Positions 25,754 through 35,529 of a stretch of 64,000 nt of DNA are shown here, piece after piece (positions within the stretch are counted from its first letter, which is position 1; each line of letters begins with the position of its first letter). The stretch lies in NCBI RefSeq assembly GCF_025151215.1, contig NZ_CP102286.1:558001-622000 (forward strand). The letters run 5' to 3'. The DNA comes from Parabacteroides merdae ATCC 43184 (lineage in GTDB: Bacteria; Bacteroidota; Bacteroidia; Bacteroidales; Tannerellaceae). The translations under genes and the position numbers were made by a program. The notes below the pieces were generated by a model. That model made no database searches, had not been told where the DNA came from, and saw only the letters and a list, made by a program, of their open reading frames with translations.

Positions 25754-26998
25754 ATGAAAAGAGAATATCGTTTACGAGATATGATCAAGGAAGGGATCTT
25801 GGACATCTTTTACATTTGGAAGGATGAATTGAAAAATGTCTTCAAAGACGAGGGCGTGCTGATCTTCTTTTTCCTGGTGCCTTTTGCCTATCCGTTGCTT
25901 TATTCCTTTATTTATAATAATGAAGTGGTACGCGAGGCGAAGATGGTGGTTGTGGACCAGTCCGATTCCTATCTAAGTCGCGAGTTTACCCGTCGTGTGA
26001 ATGCTACGCCCGATGTCAGGGTAGTCGCCGTCTCGACGGATATGGAGGAGGCCAAGCGGATGCTGGACAGGAAGGAAGCCTATGGAATCCTTTATTTCCC
26101 GACCGAGTTCAGTAAGAATTTGCATACGGGCAAGCAGACGACGGTTCCCTTGTATTGCGATATGAGCAGCCTGCTGTTTTATAAAGCGTTTTTGCTGGCG
26201 GCAACGGAAGTATCACTCGACTTAGGGAAAGAAATACGGATGCATAATGCTCCGGGTGCATCGGCAAAGCAGGAGGAAATAACGGTCAATCCGATTCCTT
26301 ATGAATCCGTGACCCTCTTCAATACGCAAAACGGCTTTGCCAGTTTTTTAGTTCCGGCTATCCTTATTTTAGTTATCCAGCAAACACTGGTTTTAGGGAT
26401 CGGTATGTTAGGGGGGACAGCACGTGAAAAGAACCGCTTCCACAGCCTTGTTCCGATTAGCCGGCATTTCAACGGGACGTTGCGTATCGTGTTAGGCAAG
26501 TCTCTGACCTATATCTTGATTTATGTAGTTGTCTGCATCTGGGTATTAGCCGTCGTGCCGAAACTCTTCTCCCTGCCTCAAGTGGGTGATCCGGTTACGA
26601 TCTTGCTGTTCATCCTGCCGTATCTGTTTGCTTCGATCTTCTTTGCCATGACATTGTCCGGTTTTATGACTACCCGAGAGGCGCCTATGCTAGTGTTTGT
26701 CTTTACATCTGTGATCTTGTTATTCATATCCGGAGTCTCCTGGCCGAAAGAAGCGATTCCTCCGTTCTGGCAGGCTATAGGATATCTGTTTCCTTCGACA
26801 CCGGGGATTCAGGGATTCATCCGTATCAATACATGTGGGGCGGCATTGAATGAGGTGGTACATGAATATCATACGTTATGGATTCAGGCAGGTGTCTATT
26901 TCGTACTGGCCCTCGTGATATATCGCTTTCAAATTATTCGTAGCCGGAAAATGATTATAAAGCAGCATAGGTATATGAAGATGAAGCAGACTTTTTAA
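25754..26998 (+). CDS. ABC-2 type efflux permease
   Basis: The 414-residue protein has the same design as its neighbour: membrane segment at about residues 35-55, extracytoplasmic domain with AKMVVVDQSDSYLSREFTRRV, then helices with GFASFLVPAILILVIQQTLVLGIGML and SVILLFISGVSWPKEAIPPFW. It is paralogous to 539-1759. It is the last gene of the tolC-hlyD-permease-permease operon. An ATPase would be expected for an ABC exporter but none lies in the operon; it may be encoded elsewhere or the pair may function otherwise. Confidence 0.9.
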   Translation: MKREYRLRDMIKEGILDIFYIWKDELKNVFKDEGVLIFFFLVPFAYPLLYSFIYNNEVVREAKMVVVDQSDSYLSREFTRRVNATPDVRVVAVSTDMEEAKRMLDRKEAYGILYFPTEFSKNLHTGKQTTVPLYCDMSSLLFYKAFLLAATEVSLDLGKEIRMHNAPGASAKQEEITVNPIPYESVTLFNTQNGFASFLVPAILILVIQQTLVLGIGMLGGTAREKNRFHSLVPISRHFNGTLRIVLGKSLTYILIYVVVCIWVLAVVPKLFSLPQVGDPVTILLFILPYLFASIFFAMTLSGFMTTREAPMLVFVFTSVILLFISGVSWPKEAIPPFWQAIGYLFPSTPGIQGFIRINTCGAALNEVVHEYHTLWIQAGVYFVLALVIYRFQIIRSRKMIIKQHRYMKMKQTF

Positions 26999-27123
26999 TG
27001 GTATTCCTCTTATGGCTTCTCTTGTCGTCCTCTTAAGAGGTTGGTAAAAGAAGATAAGAAGGTTTTATGACTCCGTTTTGATGATTTTAACGTTATTATG
27101 TTAGAATCCACCGAATATAGTTT

Positions 27124-27131
27124 TACTTTTG
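27124..27131 (+). promoter_or_regulatory. Bacteroidetes -7 box (TACTTTTG)
   Basis: TACTTTTG, 36 bases before the start of the sugar isomerase-like lipoprotein gene. Confidence 0.7.
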
Positions 27132-27167
27132 TAGAAATTCTCAAAGCAAACTTAATTTTTTAGTACT

Positions 27168-28055
27168 ATGCAGAACAGACGTGAGTTTTTAAAGCGGGCT
27201 TCGTTAATGCTCGCAGGGGGGATAGTGATGCCTCAGTTGTTAACATCTTGTGCCGGTAAAGCCTCAGCTTCCGAGTCCTCCAAGTATATCGGGCTTCAGC
27301 TATATTCTTTAAGAGACCTTGTAAAAGAAGAAGGAATCCAGAAGGTATTGGAAACGGCTTCGAAAATGGGCTATAAGAATCTTGAAACAGCTAGCTATGA
27401 CAATGGCAAGATCTATGGTTTGGCTCCTGCTGAGTTCAAGAAGATGGTGAATGATTTGGGCATGAAATGTACGAGCGCTCACTTAGGACAAGCTTTCACA
27501 AAGGAAAAAGAAGCTGAAGTGATGAGTTGGTGGGATCAGGCTATCGATGCCCACAATGAATTAGGTGTCAAATACATGGTTCAGCCGTGGATGCCGGTTA
27601 CCGACCAGACGACTTTGGACGATTTGAAGATGTATTGCGACTATTTCAATACCGTTGGCTACAAGACGGCAGCCGCCAGCATCGCATTCGGTTACCATAA
27701 CCATGCTTTTGAATTCCGTAAAATCGGAGATCAATTGATTTACGACTTCTTGTTAGATAATGTAAGTCCGAATCATGTATTTTTTGAAATGGATGTGTAT
27801 TGGGTACAGGAAGGCGGTGGTGATCCGGTTGCTTACCTGAAGAACCGTCCGAGCCAGTTCAAGGCTGTCCATATCAAAGACGAAAAGGAAATCGGCGCCA
27901 GTGGTAAGATGAACTTCAAACCTATTTTTGACCAGATGTACGCAAATAATATCAAAGATTGGTATGTTGAAGTCGAACAGTATACCCAAAACGATCCGGT
28001 TGCCAGCGTCCAGCAGAGCTATGATTATCTGAACAAGGCGGATTATGTGAAGTAA
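27168..28055 (+). CDS. Secreted sugar phosphate isomerase/epimerase-like protein
   Basis: The 295-residue protein has a Tat-type signal (NRREFLKRASLML) that ends in a lipobox-like LLTSC (Cys28), so it is probably a folded lipoprotein exported by the Tat system. The rest is a TIM barrel of the AP-endonuclease-2/xylose-isomerase-like superfamily: IGLQLYSLRDLV, GYKNLETASYDNGK, HNHAFEF, FFEMDVYWVQEGGGDP, and FKAVHIKDEK supply the usual metal-binding His, Glu and Asp positions. Such secreted members in Bacteroidetes act on sugars, but the substrate is unknown. It stands alone, with its own promoter and a shared terminator after it. Confidence 0.85.
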   Translation: MQNRREFLKRASLMLAGGIVMPQLLTSCAGKASASESSKYIGLQLYSLRDLVKEEGIQKVLETASKMGYKNLETASYDNGKIYGLAPAEFKKMVNDLGMKCTSAHLGQAFTKEKEAEVMSWWDQAIDAHNELGVKYMVQPWMPVTDQTTLDDLKMYCDYFNTVGYKTAAASIAFGYHNHAFEFRKIGDQLIYDFLLDNVSPNHVFFEMDVYWVQEGGGDPVAYLKNRPSQFKAVHIKDEKEIGASGKMNFKPIFDQMYANNIKDWYVEVEQYTQNDPVASVQQSYDYLNKADYVK

Positions 28056-28070
28056 GACGTTTTTGTATAA

Positions 28071-28116
28071 GTTTTTTAGGCACAGGTTACATCAATTGTA
28101 ATCCGTGCCTAATTTA
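28071..28116. terminator. Bidirectional terminator between convergent genes
   Basis: TTAGGCAC (28076-28083) pairs with GTGCCTAA (28105-28112), extended inward by GGTTACA/TGTAATC, with T-rich sequence on both outer sides as read from each strand. It serves the isomerase-like gene (plus) and the HAD gene (minus). Confidence 0.75.
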
Positions 28117-28117
28117 T

Positions 28118-28852
28118 TTAAGAGATCTTGATTGCATTCATAAGGTTGTCCCAATCCTTCGCCAAAGCCGTCATGTCCGGATAAAGTAGATCGGCGCCAG
28201 CATCGAGTAAAATTCGGTCGTCCAAAGGACCAGTATTGACTGCTATCGTGAAGATCCCTGCAGCTACTCCCGCTTGTATGCCCATCGGGGCATTCTCTAC
28301 GACAAGAGCTTCATAGGGTTTGACTCCTGCCTTTTCCAATCCCATCAGATAAGGTTCGGGATGAGGTTTGCCTAACTTCACGTCAAAGGCCGTCACCATC
28401 TTTTCCCGTTTGAAATAGCCTGGGTAGGTATGTTCCAGCTTGTTGATTAAGCTGTGTTGTCCGGAACCGGTTACGACAAGTGTTTGCAAGCCGGAGGCTT
28501 TTACTTTTTTCAGTACTTCGGCCGCTCCTTGCATTGCCTTTCCATCGTTATATTGATTGAACAAGATAGCTTTTTCTTCATAGATGGATTTCTTTTCCTC
28601 ATCGGTCGCATCTCGCAGGAAAGTTTTTTGATACAATTCGTTGATCGTGCTTTCACCCGTCCGGCCTTCATACAGGTAGAATAGTTCCGGGGTGGAGATC
28701 AACTGGTGGTGGGTAGCCGTTTCGTACCAGGCACGGGCATGAAAACGCATGGAATCGTAAAGGACACCATCCATATCGAAAAGTACGGCCTTGGGAGAAA
28801 ATAAAACTTGTCGCTGTTTTTGCAGATATTGGGCGATTGCTTCTTGAATCAT
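28118..28852 (-). CDS. HAD family hydrolase, beta-phosphoglucomutase-like
   Basis: The 244-residue protein has the HAD motif I DMDGVLYDS (about residues 26-34), a helical cap inserted after it, motif II VVTGSG (about 125), the lysine-containing GKPHPEPYLMGLEKAG (about 160) and motif IV VVENAPMGIQAGVAAG (about 180). In this subfamily the enzyme is a phosphatase or phosphomutase acting on sugar phosphates. It is the last gene of the minus-strand run lysS-gpsA-pgi-HAD, which fits a sugar-phosphate substrate, though the 90-base gap to pgi holds a hairpin. Confidence 0.87.
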   Translation of the reverse strand: MIQEAIAQYLQKQRQVLFSPKAVLFDMDGVLYDSMRFHARAWYETATHHQLISTPELFYLYEGRTGESTINELYQKTFLRDATDEEKKSIYEEKAILFNQYNDGKAMQGAAEVLKKVKASGLQTLVVTGSGQHSLINKLEHTYPGYFKREKMVTAFDVKLGKPHPEPYLMGLEKAGVKPYEALVVENAPMGIQAGVAAGIFTIAVNTGPLDDRILLDAGADLLYPDMTALAKDWDNLMNAIKIS

Positions 28853-28874
28853 TTTTAATTGCTTGCTAATAGAT

Positions 28875-28920
28875 ATTTTTCAGGCACGATCCTTTTGAAG
28901 GAGAGTCGTGCCTGAAAAAT
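28875..28920. other. Hairpin between pgi and the HAD gene
   Basis: ATTTTTCAGGCACGA (28875-28889) is the exact inverse of 28906-28920, giving a 15-base-pair stem with a 16-base loop. On the minus strand no T tract follows, so it may stabilise RNA ends or attenuate reading from pgi into the HAD gene. Confidence 0.5.
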
Positions 28921-28942
28921 TTTTATATTATGTGATTGTTGG

Positions 28943-30286
28943 CTACAACCGTGCGCGGATCGCTTCGCTTTCCTTTTCGTAACCCGGTTTGTTCAGCAGG
29001 GCAAACATGTTCTTTTTATAGGCTTCTACACCTGGCTGGTCGAACGGATTTACTCCCAACATGTAACCGCTGATGCCGCAGGCTCTTTCAAAGAAGTAGA
29101 ATAGCTGGCCGATGTAGTAAGGGCTTACTTCCGGCATTGTGATCTTCAAGTTAGGAACACCGCCGTCCACGTGAGCCAATTGAGTACCTAATTCTGCCAT
29201 CTTGTTCACTTCGTCCACACGTTTACCGGCGAGAAAGTTCAAACCGTCCAGATTTGCTTCGTCGGTTGGGACGACTACTTTGTGGTTCGGCTCTTCAACA
29301 GAAATAACAGTTTCGAAGATCGTGCGTTCACCATCCTGGATCCACTGGCCCATAGAATGCAGATCGGTTGTCAGATCGACGGAAGCAGGGAAAATACCCT
29401 TACCGTCCTTGCCTTCGCTTTCACCGTACAACTGTTTCCACCATTCGGCGATGTAGTGGAGTTTCGGATGGAAGTTGGCGAGGATTTCAACCTTCTTGCC
29501 GCTCTTATATAATTCGTTACGGGTAGCAGCATAGATTTCTGCCATATTTTCAGCAAAAGGAACGCTTACGTCTGTTGCTTTTTCCATCGAAATAGCTCCG
29601 GCAACCAAATCGCGGATGCTGATACCGGCAACGGCAATAGGTAACAAACCAACTGGAGTCAGTACGGAGAAACGACCGCCGACGTTGTCGGGAATAATGA
29701 ATGTCTTATAGCCTTCCTGGTCAGCCAGCGTGCGGAGAGCGCCTCTTTTGGCGTCTGTGATGGCGACGATACGGTGTTTGGCTTCTTCTTTGCCGACTGC
29801 GTCTTCCAGTTGCTTTTTCAGCATGCGGAAAGCTAAGGCCGGTTCGGTAGTCGTACCGGATTTGGAGATATTGATCAGACCGAACTGTTTGCCTTTCAGG
29901 ATTTCGCAAAGTTCATACAAGTAATCTTCACCGATATTGTGTCCGGCATATACTAAAACCGGATTTTTACGGTTCGTATGTAACCAGTCGAAGCTATTGT
30001 TTAATGCTTCTACCACTGCTTTTGTTCCTAAATAGCTACCGCCGATACCGATGGCGACAATAACTTCACATTTGGAACGAAGTACGTTAGCTGTATTTTC
30101 GATGTCTGTCAGTTCAGCATCTGTAATAGAAGAGGGGAGGTGCAACCAACCTAAAAAGTCGTTACCTGCACCATTACCATTTTGTAAAGTGGCATTACAT
30201 TCGTGGGCCTTTGCAGCCTGAGCATACACCTGTTCTTTCGTCACAGTACCCAGCGCTTTGTCAATGTTAAGACTGATGTTCTTCAT
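28943..30286 (-). CDS. pgi: Glucose-6-phosphate isomerase
   Basis: The 447-residue cytosolic enzyme interconverts glucose 6-phosphate and fructose 6-phosphate. The sugar-phosphate-binding segment [22 protein letters not shown], the [14 protein letters not shown] loop near residue 82, and [20 protein letters not shown] are clear SIS-domain features of the PGI family, and the length is that of the short bacterial form rather than the 550-residue enteric form. It lies 10 bases downstream of gpsA. It supplies fructose 6-phosphate to glycolysis or cell-wall sugar synthesis. Confidence 0.96.
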   Translation of the reverse strand: MKNISLNIDKALGTVTKEQVYAQAAKAHECNATLQNGNGAGNDFLGWLHLPSSITDAELTDIENTANVLRSKCEVIVAIGIGGSYLGTKAVVEALNNSFDWLHTNRKNPVLVYAGHNIGEDYLYELCEILKGKQFGLINISKSGTTTEPALAFRMLKKQLEDAVGKEEAKHRIVAITDAKRGALRTLADQEGYKTFIIPDNVGGRFSVLTPVGLLPIAVAGISIRDLVAGAISMEKATDVSVPFAENMAEIYAATRNELYKSGKKVEILANFHPKLHYIAEWWKQLYGESEGKDGKGIFPASVDLTTDLHSMGQWIQDGERTIFETVISVEEPNHKVVVPTDEANLDGLNFLAGKRVDEVNKMAELGTQLAHVDGGVPNLKITMPEVSPYYIGQLFYFFERACGISGYMLGVNPFDQPGVEAYKKNMFALLNKPGYEKESEAIRARL

Positions 30287-30296
30287 ATTTACATTA

Positions 30297-31292
30297 TTAT
30301 TTAAATGTTTCAGTCAACTGCCGTATCGCGGTAGTCGGCGATTTCTTTTCGTATAGAATACTATATAAAGTATCCAAGATCGGCATGTTTACTTTATATT
30401 TTTCGTTTATCTCCCGAATACATTTTGTCCCGTAATATCCTTCGGCGATCATCTCCATTTCGAGCTGGGCTATTTTGACGGAATAACCTTTCCCGATCAT
30501 GGTCCCGAACGTACGGTTCCGGCTGAAGCGAGAATATGCGGTTACCAGAAGATCACCGAGATATACCGAATCTGTCACATCCCGTTCCAGGCCATGTACG
30601 GCGTTGAGGAAGTTACGCATCTCTTCGATCGCGTTGCAGATGAAAACTGCCAGAAAATTATCTCCGTACTTCATACCGTGGCAGATACCTGCGACGATAG
30701 CATATACGTTTTTCAATACGGAAGCATATTCAATACCTGTAACATCCTTGCAACAGGAGTTGTTCAGATACTGGTTCTTAAATACGGAGGAGAAAGCTCT
30801 TGCATTCTCGATATTAGGGCAAGCCAGCGTGATATAGGACAACCGTTCGAGAGCGATCTCTTCGGCATGGCACGGACCGCCGATGACAGCGATATTGTCA
30901 ATCGGGACATTGTAGTATTCGGCAAAATAATCGGCTACGAGCATGTTTTCGTCCGGAACGATTCCTTTGATGGCCGAAATGATGAATTTGTCTTGCATGG
31001 AGGTCGTCACCTTCATCAAATGTTGTTTCAAAAAAGGAGAAGGGGTGGCGAAAATCAAAGTGTCCGAATCTTTGATTACTTTGTTGATATCCGTGTAGAA
31101 TTTGATTTTGTCAGTATCAAATTTGACGGCGGAAAGATAGCTGGGGTTATGTCCCAACAACAGAAACTCTTCTACTTGGTCTGGCCGACGCATATACCAG
31201 TTAATACTATCTTGTGTAGAAAGTACAATCTTGGCCAAGGCGGTAGCCCAGCTACCACCTCCCATTATTGCAATTTTTCCGGGCAACTTCAT
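30297..31292 (-). CDS. gpsA: Glycerol-3-phosphate dehydrogenase [NAD(P)+]
   Basis: The 331-residue enzyme reduces dihydroxyacetone phosphate to sn-glycerol 3-phosphate for phospholipid synthesis. The N-terminal Rossmann motif is [17 protein letters not shown], the middle has [18 protein letters not shown] and [18 protein letters not shown], and the C-terminal domain holds the catalytic lysine region [22 protein letters not shown]. The frame is open to 31322, inside lysS, but ATG 31292 directly precedes the Rossmann motif as in other members. It follows lysS by 10 bases and precedes pgi by 10 bases, so these are one operon. Confidence 0.95.
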   Translation of the reverse strand: MKLPGKIAIMGGGSWATALAKIVLSTQDSINWYMRRPDQVEEFLLLGHNPSYLSAVKFDTDKIKFYTDINKVIKDSDTLIFATPSPFLKQHLMKVTTSMQDKFIISAIKGIVPDENMLVADYFAEYYNVPIDNIAVIGGPCHAEEIALERLSYITLACPNIENARAFSSVFKNQYLNNSCCKDVTGIEYASVLKNVYAIVAGICHGMKYGDNFLAVFICNAIEEMRNFLNAVHGLERDVTDSVYLGDLLVTAYSRFSRNRTFGTMIGKGYSVKIAQLEMEMIAEGYYGTKCIREINEKYKVNMPILDTLYSILYEKKSPTTAIRQLTETFK

Positions 31293-31302
31293 AGTATTAC
31301 TC

Positions 31303-33033
31303 TTATTTGGCTGCGCCTGCAATCCATGCCTCTACTTCTTCGGCAGTGGGGTTTTGCAATTCCAGTTTGTATTTCTTATTCATTTCGCAGAGTTCCTGTC
31401 TCAGCTTGTTGGGATTAGCATCTACCAACGTGTCGGTTGTGAGATATCCGGCTTTATGTAAAGCAGGAACCCATGCTTCATCGATACCCAGTGCGACATA
31501 TTTGTCTGCGGTGTCTTTCTTAACTGTCTTTTCCGGGCGCATCTGCGGGAAGAGCAACACTTCTTGAATAGTCGTTTGGCCAGTCATCAACATCACCAGA
31601 CGGTCGATGCCGATACCGATACCAGACGTCGGAGGCATACCGAATTGCAGTGCACGCAAAAAGTCCTGGTCGATGAACATCGCTTCGTCATCTCCTTTTT
31701 CGCTCAGGCGCAATTGCTCTTTGAAGCGCTCTTCCTGATCGATCGGATCGTTCAGCTCACTATAGGCATTTGCCACTTCTTTACCGTTGATCATCAATTC
31801 GAAACGTTCGGTCAATCCAGGTTTGCTCCGGTGCATCTTGGTTAGCGGACTCATCTCGACCGGGTAGTCGATAATGAAAGTCGGCTGGATAAACGTGCCT
31901 TCGCAGAATTCACCGAAGATTTCATCGATCAGCTTGCCTTTACCCATTGTTTCATCGATTTCAAGGTTCAAATCCTTGCAAATCGTGCGTATCTCGTCTT
32001 CGCTCTTGCCATTCAGGTCGTAACCTGTCTTTTCCTTGATGGCATCCAGAATCGGCAGACGGCGGTAAGGAGCCTTAAAGTTGATGGTCTTGCCGTCGAC
32101 TACACTTTCACATGTACCGTTGACGGCGATACAGATACGTTCCAATAGCTGTTCGGTGAAGCTCATCATCCAGTTGTAGTCCTTATATTGGACATAAAGT
32201 TCCATACAGGTAAATTCCGGATTGTGGGTGCGATCCATACCTTCGTTACGGAAGTTTTTACCGATTTCGTAGACACCTTCGAAACCTCCGACGATCAATC
32301 GTTTCAGATACAGTTCGGTAGCAATACGCAGATAGAGGTCGATATCCAGCGAGTTATGGTGCGTAATGAACGGACGTGCGCTTGCCCCTCCGGGGATGGA
32401 TTGCAGGATCGGAGTTTCCACTTCCGTATATCCAGCTTCGTCCAGCGCGGTACGCATGGTCTTGATAACTGCCGCACGTTTCATGAAAATATCCTTTACG
32501 CCATCATTGACCACCAGGTCGACATAGCGTTGGCGATAACGCAATTCCGGATCGTTGAATCCATCGTATGCTACACCGTCTTTGTATTTGACGACCGGTA
32601 GCGGCTTGAGTGATTTGGATAATACCGTTATCTCTTGTGCATGGACGGAAATTTCGCCCATCTGTGTACGGAATACGAAACCTTTGATTCCGACAAAGTC
32701 GCCGATATCGAGCAATTTCTTGAAAACAATGTTATACAGATCTTTATTTTCTTCCGGGCAAATGTCGTCACGAGAGATATAAACCTGTATTCTGCCTTCT
32801 GAATCCTGCAATTCCATGAAGGAAGCCTTTCCCATGATGCGGCGGCTCATGATGCGACCGGCAATACTTACAGGGCGGGGCTCTGCATCGTCTTTAAAAT
32901 TCTCTTTTATCTCTTTGGAAAATGCATTCGTTACATACTCAGCTGCGGGATAAGGTTCTATCCCCATCTGACGTAACTGCTCCATGCTGTTACGTCTTAT
33001 GATTTCCTGTTCACTCAGTTCTAATAGATTCAT
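31303..33033 (-). CDS. lysS: Lysyl-tRNA synthetase, class II
   Basis: The 576-residue enzyme charges tRNA-Lys. It has the N-terminal OB-fold anticodon-binding domain (about residues 50-145; [23 protein letters not shown]) and the class II core: motif 1 around [28 protein letters not shown], motif 2 [20 protein letters not shown], motif 3 [15 protein letters not shown]. After motif 3 there is an extra C-terminal segment of about 75 residues ([24 protein letters not shown]...), which is usual in Bacteroidetes LysS and looks like a helix-hairpin-helix repeat. A promoter box at 33061-33068 (minus) excludes the upstream ATG at 33063. Confidence 0.96.
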   Translation of the reverse strand: MNLLELSEQEIIRRNSMEQLRQMGIEPYPAAEYVTNAFSKEIKENFKDDAEPRPVSIAGRIMSRRIMGKASFMELQDSEGRIQVYISRDDICPEENKDLYNIVFKKLLDIGDFVGIKGFVFRTQMGEISVHAQEITVLSKSLKPLPVVKYKDGVAYDGFNDPELRYRQRYVDLVVNDGVKDIFMKRAAVIKTMRTALDEAGYTEVETPILQSIPGGASARPFITHHNSLDIDLYLRIATELYLKRLIVGGFEGVYEIGKNFRNEGMDRTHNPEFTCMELYVQYKDYNWMMSFTEQLLERICIAVNGTCESVVDGKTINFKAPYRRLPILDAIKEKTGYDLNGKSEDEIRTICKDLNLEIDETMGKGKLIDEIFGEFCEGTFIQPTFIIDYPVEMSPLTKMHRSKPGLTERFELMINGKEVANAYSELNDPIDQEERFKEQLRLSEKGDDEAMFIDQDFLRALQFGMPPTSGIGIGIDRLVMLMTGQTTIQEVLLFPQMRPEKTVKKDTADKYVALGIDEAWVPALHKAGYLTTDTLVDANPNKLRQELCEMNKKYKLELQNPTAEEVEAWIAGAAK

Positions 33034-33060
33034 TACGCTATTATTTTGTATAATACGGCG

Positions 33061-33068
33061 CAAAAATA
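33061..33068 (-). promoter_or_regulatory. lysS: Bacteroidetes -7 box (TATTTTTG) for lysS operon
   Basis: TATTTTTG on the minus strand fits TAnnTTTG; the lysS ATG at 33033 follows after 27 bases. Confidence 0.7.
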
Positions 33069-33123
33069 CAAAACTTTTCTTACTTATTGCCTAAAAACGT
33101 ATGCGACTTTACGCTTTATGTTC

Positions 33124-33735
33124 TTAAAAGGTATTGTTTTGTAATGGAAAAGGCAGATTACGTATGGCTTCGGGCAGGAAGAAGCGGACATCTTTTCCGG
33201 TCTTGAAAGCTTCGCGTATAAAGGTTGAGGATATTTCGACCAAAGGGGCGTCTACTTTTTTTATGTGAGGATATTGTGCCGGAATTTCAACATCGAATCC
33301 TTTGCGCGGATAGATGAAGATCGGATAATTGGAAATGATGGCTTCGTATTCTACCCACCGGGTAATATATTTCCAATTGTCCGCACCCATGATGAAATAG
33401 AATTCACGGTCCGGATAACTTGCTTCCAATGTCCGGAGTGTGTTGATGGTATAAGTGGGTTGAGGAAGAGAAAACTCGAAGTCACTGGCGTGGAACTTAG
33501 GGTAACCAGCGATGGATTTTTTTACCAGTTCATAGCGAAGCCGGTCATCCATCAGTTCTTCCTTCTCTTTTAGCGGGTTATGGGGGGTGATCAGAAACCA
33601 TAGCTCGTCCAACTCCGTAAATTCACACAACCAGTTGGCTAATGCCAGATGGCCGATATGAACCGGATTGAATGAACCGGAATAAATGCCGGTTTTACGT
33701 TTGCTGACCGTATTTTCTTTCAGTCCCGTTTCCAC
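33124..33735 (-). CDS. nadD: Nicotinate-nucleotide adenylyltransferase
   Basis: The 203-residue enzyme adenylates nicotinate mononucleotide to form deamido-NAD. The nucleotidyltransferase motif [17 protein letters not shown] lies near the N-terminus, followed by [20 protein letters not shown] and, towards the C-terminus, [24 protein letters not shown], which is the ISSTxIR signature. No ATG lies upstream of the motif in frame; the GTG at 33735 is the likely start and overlaps the preceding small gene by 16 bases. It is the last gene of the yicC-gmk-small protein-nadD operon. Confidence 0.94.
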   Translation of the reverse strand: METGLKENTVSKRKTGIYSGSFNPVHIGHLALANWLCEFTELDELWFLITPHNPLKEKEELMDDRLRYELVKKSIAGYPKFHASDFEFSLPQPTYTINTLRTLEASYPDREFYFIMGADNWKYITRWVEYEAIISNYPIFIYPRKGFDVEIPAQYPHIKKVDAPLVEISSTFIREAFKTGKDVRFFLPEAIRNLPFPLQNNTF

Positions 33736-33893
33736 TTGATGATATTTATGACTTGTGCACCGAATACCAATCCGGTACCGGTCGCTATGATATACTCCTT
33801 ATAATATAGGGCGGCTGTACAAGTGGCAAGAGCGACAAATGCTATACCAATGAATGTATATAGCCATTTCTTGGATAACTTCTTGCCGTTCAT
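33720..33893 (-). CDS. Small two-segment membrane protein between gmk and nadD
   Basis: A 57-residue reading frame starting [14 protein letters not shown] and ending IIKWKRD. It has two hydrophobic segments (about residues 11-30 and 34-51) and basic residues at both ends, a typical small inner-membrane hairpin. The ATG overlaps the stop of gmk as ATGA, and the frame ends 16 bases inside nadD, so it is embedded in the operon with coupling on both sides. That tight packing is the main evidence that it is real. Function unknown. Confidence 0.75.
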   Translation of the reverse strand: MNGKKLSKKWLYTFIGIAFVALATCTAALYYKEYIIATGTGLVFGAQVINIIKWKRD

Positions 33894-34459
33894 GCTTTTT
33901 TAAGGAACTCTTTTATCACTTTTAGTGCTTCTTTTTGTGCGACTTCCAGCTTGTCGTTCACCACGATTACGTCAAATTTGTCGGCAAAACCCAGTTCAAA
34001 TTCGGCTTTGGCAATGCGGCTTTCGATTACTTCCGGAGCATCCGTACCGCGTCCTTCCAGACGACTCCGCAAATCTTCGATCGAAGGGGGCTGGATAAAG
34101 ACCGAAAGAGCACGGTCGCCATAAAACTTCTTGATGTTGCAACCTCCTACGACATCGACATCGAATATGACGTTATCGCCACTCATCAGCCTTCGTTCCA
34201 CCTCGCTTTTCAGCGTGCCGTAATATTTGTCGGTATAGACCTCTTCGTATTCCAGGAAATCTCCTGCTGCTATACGGGCACGGAATTCATCCGGTGTAAG
34301 GAAATAATATTCCACTCCGTCCTTTTCCGTACCACGTGGGGCCCGGCTGGTAGCCGAGATGGAAAAATGCAGGTTCAGATTCTGCTTCAGCAGGAAATTG
34401 ATGATAGTGGATTTGCCCGAACCGGACGGCGCGGAGAATATGATCAGTTTGCCAGCCAT
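33890..34459 (-). CDS. gmk: Guanylate kinase
   Basis: The 189-residue cytosolic enzyme phosphorylates GMP to GDP. It has the P-loop FSAPSGSGKSTIINFLL at residues 8-24, the GMP-binding stretch SISATSRAPRGTEKDGVEYYFLT and GDFLEYEEVYTDKYYGT, and the VIFDVDVVGGCNIKKFYGD segment. Length and motif order are standard. It begins 9 bases after yicC, and its stop overlaps the next small gene. The pairing of yicC with gmk is common in many bacteria. Confidence 0.97.
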   Translation of the reverse strand: MAGKLIIFSAPSGSGKSTIINFLLKQNLNLHFSISATSRAPRGTEKDGVEYYFLTPDEFRARIAAGDFLEYEEVYTDKYYGTLKSEVERRLMSGDNVIFDVDVVGGCNIKKFYGDRALSVFIQPPSIEDLRSRLEGRGTDAPEVIESRIAKAEFELGFADKFDVIVVNDKLEVAQKEALKVIKEFLKKA

Positions 34460-34468
34460 ATATCGTTT

Positions 34469-35341
34469 TTATAATACGTTTAATACTTGTTCTTTGATTT
34501 GTTCCAGTTCGTCTTTCATCTGGACGACAAGTTTTTGCATCTCGGCATGGTTGCTTTTCGAACCAAGGGTGTTGATTTCACGTCCCATTTCTTGGGCGAT
34601 GAAACCGAGTTTCTTACCTTGTCCGTGTCCGCTCTCCATCGTGCTGATGTAATATTTCAGGTGGTTGTCCAGGCGGTTCTTTTCCTCGTTTACATCCAGT
34701 TTTTCGATATAATAGATCATCTCCTGTTCGAACCGGTTCTTGTCGTAGTCCTGTCCGGCAATCTTTTCGAGATTGTCCATGATACGGGCTTTGATTTTTT
34801 CGATCCGCTCCTTTTCATACTGTTCTACTTCTGAAAGCAGGCGGGAGATATTGGCAATTTTCTGTTCGAACAACTTTTGTAACATGGCGCCTTCCTGAAT
34901 ACGGAAATCGCAAAGGTGCCCTATGGCCTCTTTGATCGCTTTCTCAACCACATTCCATTCCTCTTCGTTTACTTCCTGGGCCTCTGTCTTGATCACGTCC
35001 GGCATACGGAGCAGGGTCTGGAACCAGTCGGCGGGAAGTCCGATGTTCAGGCGGTCGGCAATATCTTTGATTTGATTGTAATAGTTTTCTACCGCAGCCA
35101 AGTTGATCTGTGTGGGCGTGTCTTTACCGATATATTCGACAAATATATTAAATTCGACTTTTCCACGTTCAAGCGACTGGAGTAACAAACTGCGTATTTG
35201 CATTTCTTTTTCTTTGTAGATGGAAGGAATGCGGGTCGACAAATCCAGTTGCTTGCTGTTCAGAGCTTTTATTTCTACGGTTACTTTTTTAGAAGGAAGT
35301 TCGGCTGTAACCTTACCGAATCCAGTCATTGATTGTATCAT
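34469..35341 (-). CDS. YicC family endoribonuclease-like protein
   Basis: The 290-residue protein begins MIQSMTGFGKV and ends with the conserved C-terminal block GKKLGFIAQEMGREINTLGSKSNHAEMQKLVVQMKDELEQIKEQVLNV, both hallmarks of the YicC family. The middle (about residues 150-230) is a long charged helix. Enteric YicC has been described as an RNase involved in small RNA turnover; the role in Bacteroidetes is inferred only. A promoter box at 35359-35366 (minus) precedes it, and an AATTGAC heptad array lies just upstream of that box. Confidence 0.93.
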   Translation of the reverse strand: MIQSMTGFGKVTAELPSKKVTVEIKALNSKQLDLSTRIPSIYKEKEMQIRSLLLQSLERGKVEFNIFVEYIGKDTPTQINLAAVENYYNQIKDIADRLNIGLPADWFQTLLRMPDVIKTEAQEVNEEEWNVVEKAIKEAIGHLCDFRIQEGAMLQKLFEQKIANISRLLSEVEQYEKERIEKIKARIMDNLEKIAGQDYDKNRFEQEMIYYIEKLDVNEEKNRLDNHLKYYISTMESGHGQGKKLGFIAQEMGREINTLGSKSNHAEMQKLVVQMKDELEQIKEQVLNVL

Positions 35342-35358
35342 TGTTCTAAAAATTTGTG

Positions 35359-35366
35359 CAAAGATA
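35359..35366 (-). promoter_or_regulatory. Bacteroidetes -7 box (TATCTTTG) for the yicC operon
   Basis: TATCTTTG on the minus strand fits TAnnTTTG, 18 bases before the yicC start codon. Confidence 0.75.
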
Positions 35367-35373
35367 GCTAATC

Positions 35374-35405
35374 AATTGATAATTGACAATTGACGATTGA
35401 CAATA
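35374..35405. repeat. AATTGAC heptad array upstream of yicC promoter
   Basis: Four imperfect heptads, AATTGAT, AATTGAC, AATTGAC and GATTGAC, lie where the -33 region of the yicC promoter should be. They are the inverse of the AATTGTC array at 35530-35561. Confidence 0.65.
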
Positions 35406-35483
35406 TAATTGAGAAAAAGCCGAAACCATCCGTGCTAGCCTTAATAAAATCGGTTTTGATCATGAGATTACAGTTATGTTTTA

Positions 35484-35491
35484 TACTTTTG
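35484..35491 (+). promoter_or_regulatory. tsaB: Bacteroidetes -7 box (TACTTTTG) for tsaB
   Basis: TACTTTTG fits TAnnTTTG. The predicted leader of about 65 bases includes the AATTGTC tandem array. Confidence 0.7.
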
Positions 35492-35529
35492 CATCCATTA
35501 TCAACCGATTGGCTTTTGACACATATTTT

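Noticed and set aside
28875..28920. Hairpin as terminator of pgi
   Set aside because: On the minus strand no T tract follows the stem, so it is listed only as a hairpin.
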